Shown in pieces: positions 25,601 through 32,812 of a stretch of 64,000 bases of DNA. The notes below the pieces were generated by a model that was given only the letters and a program-made list of their open reading frames with translations, had not been told where the DNA came from and did no database searches. The position numbers and the translations under genes were made by a program. Every line of letters starts with the position of its first letter. Position 1 is the stretch's first letter. The stretch spans positions 24,390 through 88,389 of the forward strand of contig CAWKAZ010000021.1 in NCBI GenBank assembly GCA_963847715.1, given 5' to 3'. This DNA comes from Acidiflorens sp963847715 (lineage in GTDB: Bacteria > Acidobacteriota > Terriglobia > Terriglobales > Acidobacteriaceae).

Positions 25601-25751
25601 CTTCGCGTTCGAGGCGAGTGTCCTTGGCGCGGTAAACCACGCCCATCCCGCCGGCTCCCAATCGCTGCAGAATCTCGTAGTTTCCGAAGCGGGTGCCCGG
25701 CAACAACGCGGACGGCTGAGAGGATGATGATGGAGTTTCCGGCGGGTTCAT
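22605..25751 (-). CDS. Ser/Thr protein kinase fused to a STAND-type ATPase and TPR domain
   Basis: This is a 1048-residue protein. Residues 24-290 form a kinase: glycine loop LGAGGMGVVYRAKD, Lys54, catalytic Asp147 in VHRDLKPEN and DFGLAK (165-170). After a short linker, residues 318-620 form a signalling ATPase with Walker A LTGPGGIGKTRLALQVAG (342-359), Walker B-like LLLLDNFEHLV, and LPLAIELAAARI. The remainder to about 1000 holds TPR-like repeats (GDYAGAQQLFEDS, GDYARASAFYDECL). No transmembrane segment is apparent, unlike typical PknB receptors, so it is probably cytoplasmic. The signal and substrates are unknown. Confidence 0.88.
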   Translation of the reverse strand: MNPPETPSSSSQPSALLPGTRFGNYEILQRLGAGGMGVVYRAKDTRLEREVAIKTLSLEHGSHPDALSRFEQEARAACALNHPSIVTVYELGYVDGTRYIAMELVTGETLRELLASGPIPFRRAVAIAAQIADALDKAHAIGIVHRDLKPENLMVSGDATAKILDFGLAKLQRVQPVRDSDDSTAITERGTVMGTVGYMSPEQATGGEVDFRSDQFSLGSVLYEMVTGFPAFRKKTYAETTAAILRDEPERLGSRMLQAPPPFLWIVERCLAKDPKERYASTRDLARDLAAVRDRLADASARPLESRPNNLPAQRTAFIGREHEAAALRQLLSRVDAQLVTLTGPGGIGKTRLALQVAGEAPAEFPAGICFVPLSAVSDHGLIASAIAQALRVHETGNQSPMENLKEHLSRLDQPMLLLLDNFEHLVAAAPLIAQLLTTAPKLKVVVTSQAPLHVYGEYEFPVPPLALPDLKSIPAPDVLSRLPAVALFVERAQAVKNEFTITRENAAAVAAICARLDGLPLAIELAAARIKLLSPSAMLARLESRLNLLTGGARDLPTRQQTLRSTVDWSYGLLNASEQTLFRRLSVFTGGCTLEGVEAVCDTKGDLGLDILDGMASMVDKSLAQQVAKVDAETRFLMLSTIREYALERLIESQDEAATRRAHAAYYLVLAEEGAEDVAAHPEWLDRFEMEHDNFRLALDYLIKTGDAEWGLRLGAALFRFWETREYLTEGRDAIARLLALEGTAARPKLHARLLFAAAVLAGEQGDYAGAQQLFEDSMETCLELNDSRGVAVALNALAVNARDRGELPQASLLFERCVAIWKDLGDSADIARALSNLANVTKLQGDYARASAFYDECLTMFRKAGDGAGVAWTLNYMGDVAREKADLAAARSYCEQSLTAFRQLRDGWGIASTLSDLASLSFDHGNDAEARRLYGESIRMFKELGHQRGIARVLECLAAGAAAQSNSEQSLHLAGAAAALRQRLGAPITPTEQPRLEKALEFARRTLGNAASLTAWMEGWEMPIEQAVLEGLDGNMQPGCRSRNPV

Positions 25752-25876
25752 GGATCTCGGTGTGGCGCGGCTATTGGCCTGCCCAATACTGCTCGCCGCT
25801 GCGTGATTACCGTGACGCGCTTCGCAGCCTCTCCCCTGAATGCGTTTATAATACCCCAGATTTCAGGAGACGATTC

Positions 25877-26380
25877 ATGGATGTTCGATCGTTGCAACGC
25901 CCGTTGAAAGACCGGTACCGGCAAGACCCGAAGAGTTCCGTAATCACGCTCACGGCGCACGGTAGTCAGACCGACGCGCCCATCGCCTGCTCAATCGACC
26001 TCGGGCGCGCAATCTACAATGCGCAAGCGCATCAGGGCGTTGGCGGAGCGGGAACTGGCGCCTGCTCGGGCGACCTGCTGCTGGGCGCGCTCGCCGCTTG
26101 TGCTCAGATCACGTGCCAGATGGTCGCGGCGGCGATGGGAATCCCTACCGAAGGAATTGATGTCAGGGTGGAGGGCGATCTCGACCTGCAAGGAACCCTC
26201 GGGATATCGAAAGAAGTCCCGGTCGGATTTCAGAGCATCCGGGTGATATTCGATGTAAAGGCGCCGCAAGCAACAGCGGAACAGCTCAGTGCGTTGCAGG
26301 CGAAAACGGAGCAGTATTGTGTAGTGATGCAAACTTTGCAGAGTCCACCGAAGATTGAGCACACCTGGGGAAAGGGGTAA
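25877..26380 (+). CDS. OsmC-family peroxide-reducing protein
   Basis: The ATG at 25877 follows AGGAGA at 25865-25870 and gives 167 residues; the longer frame from 25724 overlaps the kinase start and is not supported. The fold signature is GTGACSGDLLLGALAACAQ with Cys75, and the second redox Cys148 lies in KTEQYCVVMQTL. Members reduce organic peroxides or bind acyl chains using these two cysteines. It is divergent from the kinase gene, with about 125 bp between them. Confidence 0.82.
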   Translation: MDVRSLQRPLKDRYRQDPKSSVITLTAHGSQTDAPIACSIDLGRAIYNAQAHQGVGGAGTGACSGDLLLGALAACAQITCQMVAAAMGIPTEGIDVRVEGDLDLQGTLGISKEVPVGFQSIRVIFDVKAPQATAEQLSALQAKTEQYCVVMQTLQSPPKIEHTWGKG

Positions 26381-26415
26381 GAGGCCCAATATCCCAAGTG
26401 TGCAGGATCGGGTGC

Positions 26416-27348
26416 TCAATGCGCCGCACTCCGCGCCGGCGTCCCTGCATGGACGCAGCTCTGCATCGCCGCCACGTAGCGGCTCGAGAATTCAGTCGTG
26501 ACCGCGACTTGTTCCTGCGAGTTCAGGCGCATGAAGGCCCGATTGGGATTCTTGGGATCGACCGGCGGGACGGAGTCCAGTTTCTGGTCGGCGGCATCGC
26601 GGGTGGCTTTGATGTCCGCCTCGAAATCTGCGCGCTCTTTGGCCGACAGTCCCTTGCTGGCGTCGAACTTTTGCTGCATCTTGTCAGCCATAATGCTCAG
26701 GCGCAGCCCCTTGGCCGAGTCGGTGCATCCGCCGATCGTCTGGGACGCCGCCTGCCGGTTCGCCTGCTGCGTCGCTCTCCTGTCTTCGTGCATCTGCTCC
26801 CGAGACTTCGGATACGGACTGGCAATCGGGGTCACGGGAATGGTCGCGATGTCGGTGGCGGTGCCGATGTTGTCTTTCAAATGCTTTTCGTATGCCGCCT
26901 GGCCGGACTGGTCCGAACCCGGCGAATAGCGCGTCATGCCACCATATTTTTTCTCGCAGTCGAGGTTGTTTTCCTGCACAAAGCGGTTGTGCATGGAATT
27001 GATGGAAGTTTGTTCGTCCTTGGTTAGTCCGAGAAAATAACGCTGCGGGTTCTTCGGGTCGGGCGCCTTGAAGGGGTGCCCGGGTTTGACCTGGCGAAGA
27101 GCACCGATTTCGGCAACCCAAATGTCGCGCTCCTCAGGCGTGAGCGAGGTGGATTTATCGAGCTTGGCCTGCAGACGGTCGGCGATGAGGTGTTCGCTGT
27201 GGCCCTGGGTACGACCCTGGCAGTCGGCGAGATTCTGCAAACCGGGCCCGATTTGCGTGGCTCCCAGACCTTGCGCGAAACTCGCTGGCACCCCAATGCC
27301 CGGAACAATCAGCCACACCAGCCCCCACAAAACCATTGATCTTTTCAT
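26416..27348 (-). CDS. Exported protein of unknown function with two related halves
   Basis: The protein has 310 residues with a signal peptide (MVLWGLVWLIVPGIGVPASF, cleavage near FAQG). Two similar blocks occur: PDPKNPQRYFLGLTKDEQ at about 97-114 and VDPKNPNRAFMRLNSQEQ at about 265-282, each preceded by a helix containing LTPEERDIWVAEI or LSAKERADFEADI. Each half also carries cysteines (ADCQGR/LDCEKK and GGCTDS/QSCVHA) that could pair. I do not recognise the family. It stands alone on the minus strand. Confidence 0.6.
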   Translation of the reverse strand: MKRSMVLWGLVWLIVPGIGVPASFAQGLGATQIGPGLQNLADCQGRTQGHSEHLIADRLQAKLDKSTSLTPEERDIWVAEIGALRQVKPGHPFKAPDPKNPQRYFLGLTKDEQTSINSMHNRFVQENNLDCEKKYGGMTRYSPGSDQSGQAAYEKHLKDNIGTATDIATIPVTPIASPYPKSREQMHEDRRATQQANRQAASQTIGGCTDSAKGLRLSIMADKMQQKFDASKGLSAKERADFEADIKATRDAADQKLDSVPPVDPKNPNRAFMRLNSQEQVAVTTEFSSRYVAAMQSCVHAGTPARSAAH

Positions 27349-27470
27349 GCTCGTATCCTCCCCAGAGTCTTCAGCATTGGCAGGTCAAACGGGGAGTATA
27401 GCGCAGGTTTTGGTTCTAACACTGAACGAAATAGATGGAGGGTGCGCCACTCGCGTGCCCTCTATCCATC

Positions 27471-27953
27471 TTATCCCCGCCGCGCTGCCTCGATTTTGGC
27501 GACGTCGATCTTTTTCATCTGCATCATCGCCTCGAAGGCACGCTTCGCCTCAGCGCCACCAGCCGCAAGCGCATCGGTTAGCGCACGCGGAGTGATCTGC
27601 CAGGAGAGGCCCCAGCGGTCTTTGCACCAACCGCATGCACTTTCCTCGCCTCCATTGCCGATGATCGCGTCCCAATAGCGGTCTGTCTCTTCCTGATTGT
27701 CCGTGGCGATCTGGAAGGAGAACGCCTCGCTGTGCTTAAACATCGGTCCGCCGTTGAGGCCGAGACAGGGAATGCCGAGAACCGTAAACTGTACCGTCAG
27801 TACATTGCCCTTCTTCCCGCCCGGGAAGTCACCGGGCGCTTTGTGAACAACGTTCACTTCACTATTCGGGAACGTCGCCGCGTAGAAGCGCGCTGCATCA
27901 TGCGCGTCCTTGTCGAACCAGAGGCAGATGGTATTTTTCGGTTTTGTTGGCAT
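27471..27953 (-). CDS. VOC-superfamily protein, PhnB-like
   Basis: The ATG at 27953 with GGAG nearby gives 160 residues. The sequence NTICLWFDKDAHDAARFYAA, FTVLGIPCLGLNGGPMF, and CKDRWGLSWQITPRAL matches the 3-demethylubiquinone-methyltransferase-like (PhnB) branch of the vicinal-oxygen-chelate fold. Most members have no defined activity. The Glu/His metal residues are only partly visible. A much longer open frame upstream runs across the csp gene and is not coding. Confidence 0.8.
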   Translation of the reverse strand: MPTKPKNTICLWFDKDAHDAARFYAATFPNSEVNVVHKAPGDFPGGKKGNVLTVQFTVLGIPCLGLNGGPMFKHSEAFSFQIATDNQEETDRYWDAIIGNGGEESACGWCKDRWGLSWQITPRALTDALAAGGAEAKRAFEAMMQMKKIDVAKIEAARRG

Positions 27954-28132
27954 GAAGTCTCCTTGTGCGGGCAGTAAGGCGGGCGTTGGTTTCATCCCAA
28001 TCTTTTGTGCGCCCGACCATTTTTTATCCCTCGCTGAGGTTATTGGAATCAGATGAGGGAGCCAGCATGAGAGTTGTGCGCGGACGGTCCGCGATTTGCG
28101 GATCTCATTCCGGGATAATTTGCCCAATAAAA

Positions 28133-28158
28133 AACCCTCTCGACACTTCGAGAGGGTT
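28133..28158 (-). terminator. Terminator of the cold-shock gene
   Basis: AACCCTCTCGA and TCGAGAGGGTT form an 11-bp stem with CACT loop. Read on the minus strand it runs into TTTTTTATT, 19 bp after the csp stop. Confidence 0.85.
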
Positions 28159-28177
28159 GCGAACTGGTGGAGAAAGT

Positions 28178-28387
28178 TTATGCCGCTGCGCGCACGACGT
28201 TGCCTGCCTGAAAGCCTTTCGGGCCTTTGAGCAGGTCGAACTCGACGGTCTCGCCTTCGTTCAGCGAGCGGTAACCGTTCTCCTGGATGGCGGAGAAATG
28301 CACGAAGACATCCTCGCCCGTGGAGCGCTGGATGAATCCGTATCCCTTCGCCCCGTTGAACCACTTCACAGTACCCTTCTCTCTCAC
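28178..28387 (-). CDS. Cold-shock domain protein (CspA family)
   Basis: The GTG at 28387 follows AAAGGAG by seven bases on the minus strand and gives 69 residues, the usual size; an ATG at 28408 would add seven residues that include this ribosome-binding site. RNP1 is KGYGFIQ and RNP2 is VFVHFSAI. It binds single-stranded RNA or DNA and melts RNA structure. The long 5' region (28388-28500) would fit the usual post-transcriptional control of csp genes. A terminator follows. Confidence 0.93.
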   Translation of the reverse strand: MREKGTVKWFNGAKGYGFIQRSTGEDVFVHFSAIQENGYRSLNEGETVEFDLLKGPKGFQAGNVVRAAA

Positions 28388-28849
28388 AAAAAACTCCTTT
28401 CGCCTCATTGCTAAGAATTATTCTTCCGTCGCTTGTCTGTTTGTCCCGGATGACTCGAACAGCACGTGCACGGACACCCCCTCGAAGGGACGGTAAGAAT
28501 TTTTTAACTGGCGTCACCGCGCACCGGCAACACCGCACCAACAGAAACGGCTCCCCTGCATTCCGTCGAACGGTTGCCCGCGACGAAATACGGTGGAGCC
28601 GCGAAGACGAAGGCGCGATATCGCACTGCTGACACAGAAACGTCAATCTCTGCACACATCGCCAACCGAGTCCGGCTGACGAAGCACCAGATAATAGCAG
28701 GAAGATTCCGGTTGGCAAGAGCGAAGTTGAAGAAAATAAAAGTCAAAGACATGACCCGGGGACTCAACTGTGACTAGACACGAGAATTGCCTAGCTCGGA
28801 GCGACATCGAACGGAAAGCCGTAAGTATTTGATAAGATTTGAGAAACCA
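28388..28849. other. Intergenic stretch between csp and the YihY-like gene
   Basis: This 462-bp gap should hold the csp leader and promoter (minus strand) and the YihY promoter (plus strand). An AAGAATAATTCTT palindrome lies at about 28416-28428. A 67-codon frame on the plus strand at 28574 has no family resemblance and I do not call it a gene. Confidence 0.5.
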
Positions 28850-29719
28850 GTGTCTTCCATCACTCCCATCGAACTCTCCGACAAGCATGGCGCAGCCGAA
28901 TTTCGCGCGGCTCCGGCCGATGGCATCGTGCGCTCGACCGCGCGTTATCTGCTCCGGACCGAAGTGCACACCTTCGCCTTCTCGGTTGCCGCCAATGCCA
29001 TTCTGTCTTTCTTCCCGTTCCTGCTGTTGCTGATGACGCTGATCCGCTACGTCTTTCATTCCCAGGTGATGTACGGAGTGGTCGAGAACCTGTTGCGCGA
29101 CTACTCTTCCAACCGGACAGGAATTTGTGATCCGAAATCTGAACGCGCTGGTCAGCTGCGCACCATCGCGCGCAGATATTCTCGCTGGTCATGCTGCTGA
29201 TTACTTCCACCGGAATTTTTCTGCCGCTCGAAGTTGCGCTGAACCGCGTCTGGGGATTTCGCAACAACCGCTCCTACCTGGCGAAATCAGTTGATCTCGC
29301 TCGGGCTGGTGTTCGCCTGCGGATCGCTCGCTCTGCTCTCGGTGGGATTAACGGCCGGGAATGTCGCCATCGTGAAGAGCGCGCTGCACGGCTACGGCGC
29401 CTGGTATGTGCAGCTGGTGGACTTTGTGACGATGAAAATATTCTCGATCCTGGCCAGCATCGCTATCTTCTTCCTCGTCTACTGGCTGCTGCCGAACGGC
29501 AAGGTGCCGGCCAGTGCGGTTCTGCCCGCGGCGGTGCTCATGGGATTGCTATCCGAGTCGCTGAAGTATGTTTATATCTTCGCGCTGCCCCGTCTGAATT
29601 TCGCGGAAGTCTACGGACCGTTCGCGCTCTCGGTGAGCTTGATGTTCTGGGCATTCCTGTCCGGCATGCTGCTGCTGACGGGAGCGCACCTGTCGGCGCG
29701 GCGCGCTCTGTTGGGCTAG
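28850..29719 (+). pseudogene. YihY/BrkB-family membrane protein, broken by frameshifts
   Basis: The open start region (GTG 28850, or ATG 28787) encodes VAANAILSFFPFLLLLMTLI. Homology then jumps between frames: EFVIRNLNAL near 29130, IFSLVMLLITSTGIFLPLEV near 29190, and ISLGLVFACGSLALLSVGL from about 29290 to the stop. At least three shifts lie at about 29108, 29172 and 29285. The joined product has the multi-helix pattern of YihY (formerly called RNase BN). Either a pseudogene or sequence errors explain this; two neighbouring genes show the same damage. Confidence 0.75.
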
Positions 29720-29723
29720 GACC

Positions 29724-29793
29724 GTCTCTCGTCGATGGTCGCTCGTCGTTGGCGAACGGCCTCCCGAACGACTAGCGACCATCGACTAGAGAC
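29724..29793. repeat. Long palindrome with 27-bp arms made of heptamer units
   Basis: Arms 29724-29750 and 29767-29793 match in reverse complement at 25 of 27 positions, with a 16-bp loop. Units such as GTCTCTC, GTCGATG, GTCGCTC, GTCGTTG show a 7-bp period. It lies between the convergent YihY-like and propeller genes and could stop transcription from both sides. Confidence 0.85.
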
Positions 29794-29799
29794 TAACTG

Positions 29800-31985
29800 C
29801 TACTGCACCGTTTCTTTGAGCTTCACCGATGTGAGGCCCGTGCTCGACACCGTCACGGAGACCGTGCCTGTGTTCGGGCCGGTTGTGTATTGGGTGGTCG
29901 CCGTTCCAATCGAGCTGGTCGCCACGGAAGCTGGCGAGAAGCTTCCTCCCGCGCCGTTATCGCTGAAAGTCACGGTTACTCCGGAAACGCCAAGACCGTT
30001 CGCATCCACTACCTTCACCACGATAGGCTCCGGCAGCGGCGTGTTGGGCGGCGCCGTCTGATTGTTTCCCGCAGTGATGGTCATGCGCACCGGAGGACCG
30101 GTGGTACTGGTCTCAGTGAATAAGGCGCTGGTATAGCCCGGACTCGTGCAGGTGACGGTGACGGCGCGCGGCTTGGGCGGCAAGTTGTACGTGTATGTCA
30201 CCGTACCCGTCGCGTCGGTCGTTTGGGTTGCGGTCGGAAGGAACAGGCCGCCCACTCCCCCATCTTTGCAGGTGACTGCCACACCGGTCAGCGGCTCGGA
30301 TACATACGCATCGGTGGCAGCCACAGTCAAGCGACACCGGCAAGCACGGTTTTCACCACGCCCGTCTGGTTGTTGCCCGTGCCAGGCTGGAGCGCCGACA
30401 AGAAGTCCATACACTTGCAGACGCGGTCGTGCCGCCGATATATACCTTGCCGTTGCTGATGGTTGGAGTCACGAAGCGGGTGACCGGAAGCATTTTGTCG
30501 CGCACGTGTAAGGCTTGCGTGCTGTCGTAGAACTCGTTAGCCAGGTTGGTGGCATCGAAGGCGAACAGCGCTGGGTTCGTGTGCCGGATCGCCCACAAAA
30601 TTCCGTTGCTGGTTCCGTTCGCGGTAATCGAGGTAGAAGCTGGACCCGCACCGCCGAAGATCGACCGAAGTCTGCGAAACCGGCGACGTCGTCAGAAGCC
30701 CGTTGACCAATGAGTATTGCTTGAGATAGTCCACGTCTCCGCCAAGGTAAATGCTGCTGTTCCAGTAGGACGGGACGCCCGCCATTTCGCTGGCTACCGC
30801 GTGGGGGATGCTCTGGATGACGTCGTCCGCGTCGGGGTTGAACTGCCCCTCGTTGTCGCCGTTGATAAGGTAGAGCGTACCTTCTTTGCCTCCCGCGACC
30901 ACTTCATGCGGGTACGTGCCCGGTTGATCGGGAAGAACGAGCGGGCCCGATGATCCAAGATCCAGGTCCTGTTGCGCGAGTTGCTTCTGGTTGTAGGGCG
31001 TGAAGTAGTCCGCCGCTCCGAAAACACTTCCGTTCCATCCCATTTTGAGGACGCTATCGCCGTAGTCGTTGCCGCCAGCGGGTCCGTCGTACGTCCCGTT
31101 GGCAATGGCTACATAGATGTAGCCGAACTCGTCGACCGCGGGGCCGCTACCTCCCTGCCAGATCGAACCGCGCTGCCCATCCGGAGTGACCAGGAAAGCG
31201 GCCGTCTGTTGCAGGTTTTGGGCGTTGTAGGCGAAAAACCAGCCATTGTAGTTGTACTGGTCGCAGCCATTTCCACCAAAGGCAACGTAGACCGTGCCGT
31301 TCAACAGCAGCAGTGCTGGACGCTGCATCTGGTAGATCGGATTGAAAGTTCCCGAGCCATTGCTCGATGGCGCTGTGCCGGTAATGATCATCGGGCCGCC
31401 GAGCAGTTCATTGCCCGTGGTGATATCGAGCGCATGCAGGCTGAAGTTGCGTACTGTGTTGTTGAGCGTCTTGGCGACCACGTAAAGCGTGGTCTTGCCG
31501 GGATCGATTACCGGCGTGCCCATGATGCCGATTTCTGTGTAATGCGTGCCGGTGCAACCAAAGTCTGAGATGGGATCGGTGGTACCGCCGTTGTTCAAGC
31601 TGACCGTCCACAACGGCAAAGCATTGGCGCCCTGTGTGCTATCTGCGTCGAAGGCATAGACGGAGTTGTGCTGCGTAGCGACGTAGACAACGTTGTGCAC
31701 CTTTCCGTCGTTCATCAAAACGTTGCCGGCATAGAGCGGCTGCCCGACGATGATGCCGTCGACATTCTGAGTGAAGAGTTTTCCGAAGCTGTTCACGTTG
31801 ACGTTAGCGGACGTCAGCAGCGTCTCGTTCGCGTTCAGTCCCGATCGTGTGTTGTCGTTATGCTGGGTCAAGACGTCGGTCTGAGCCGAGGCGATAGAGA
31901 ATCCGAAGCAGAGGACAAGCAGGATAAATGCGGGGACTGTTTTTCGATTTAGGGCGGTGGGTAGAGATCGACCAGGCATCATCAT
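29800..31985 (-). pseudogene. Secreted PQQ-like beta-propeller protein with Ig-like C-terminus, frameshifted
   Basis: From 31985 a signal peptide (VPAFILLVLCFGFSIASAQ) leads into propeller strands (NVVYVATQHNSVYAFDAD, TTLYVVAKTL, EGTLYLINGDNEG). The frame is lost near 30665; homology continues in other frames as NGILWAIRHTNPALFAFDA (about 30600) and, after about three more shifts at 30335-30420, as TVAATDAYVSEPLTGVAVTC to the stop at 29800. The last about 170 residues look like two bacterial Ig-like repeats (VVDANGLGVSGVTVTFSDNG). It would be an extracellular protein of about 720 residues if intact. Confidence 0.75.
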
Positions 31986-32219
31986 TCCTCATCCAAGCGG
32001 AGATCGTCGACGAGTTCGTCAACACATTCTTTGGATAACGCGCACAAACAGCCGCAAGCTCGAGCAGGTTTTGAGGGGGAAGGGTTAACTACAAACTTAA
32101 TCTATTTTTCCATATCGGCGGGCGAACGGCAACCGCGAAATTTGGCATTTTTCGGCCGATGAAGTAACCAGAAAGCCGTTACTAACGGGGGATGCAAGAC
32201 TATTCACTGTAGTTGTTGA

Positions 32220-32738
32220 TTACAGTCTCCAGCGGGTTGCGGACTGAGGAAAAGTCTTTTCCACGAAGCCGAAAACATGGCTGGGCGCGATGCGGAAGAT
32301 CGGTTCGCCCATTCCCCGGGGATCCATCTTATATTTCTTTTGATAGGCAGCCGCGACGCGTTCCAAAAGCGCGGTATCTTCAACCTGGCTGGCGGTGCCA
32401 TCGACGATGACGGCTTCTTCGCCCTTGTCATTAGTGACCGTGCAGGCAGGATTCGCGGCGAGATTTTGACCCTTGCGGGATTTGCGGCCGGTCGAGAAAA
32501 AGAAGGCGTCCTCCAACCAGACCCCCCAAACGGGCATCACGTGCGGACGCGCCGGCCCCTCTCGTATCGTGGCCAGCCAGAATGTGCGGCAGCCATTCAT
32601 CTTGCGGGCGACCCATTTCCAGGGAAGCAGCCCCTTGCCATCCTTGGCTCCCACAATGCCGTAGCCCGGGGCAAACGGACGATCCGCCTTGGGTTGCGAC
32701 TTTGGGGTTTTCCCGGAACTAGTCGGTCGCTTCGCCAT
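32220..32738 (-). CDS. Pyridoxamine 5'-phosphate oxidase-like flavin/F420-binding protein
   Basis: This 172-residue split-barrel protein has a Lys/Pro-rich leader of about 25 residues. Core strands FWLATIREGPARPHVMPVWG, AFFFSTGRKSRKGQNLAANP, and CTVTNDKGEEAVIVDGTA match the PPOX-like family that reduces small molecules with FMN or F420. The lack of PdxH-specific residues makes pyridoxine synthesis unlikely. It is intact although both neighbours are broken by frameshifts. Confidence 0.8.
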   Translation of the reverse strand: MAKRPTSSGKTPKSQPKADRPFAPGYGIVGAKDGKGLLPWKWVARKMNGCRTFWLATIREGPARPHVMPVWGVWLEDAFFFSTGRKSRKGQNLAANPACTVTNDKGEEAVIVDGTASQVEDTALLERVAAAYQKKYKMDPRGMGEPIFRIAPSHVFGFVEKTFPQSATRWRL

Positions 32739-32756
32739 ATGAAAACGCTCTCCCTG

Positions 32757-32812
32757 CGGTGGAGTGTGCAGACTCCACAGCTTTTCGCGGGCAGGAATGC
32801 CCGCGCCACACT
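32757..32812. repeat. Extragenic palindromic repeat (GCGGGCA...TGCCCGC type)
   Basis: GTGGAGTGTGCAGACTCCAC and CGCGGGCAGGAATGCCCGCG are two adjacent palindromes, ending in CCACACTAG. They are related to repeats at 7660-7745 and 10997-11035. Confidence 0.65.

Noticed and set aside
28574..28777. A 67-codon plus-strand frame between csp and the YihY-like gene.
   Set aside because: It is Lys/Arg-rich without a ribosome-binding site or known relatives; probably chance.
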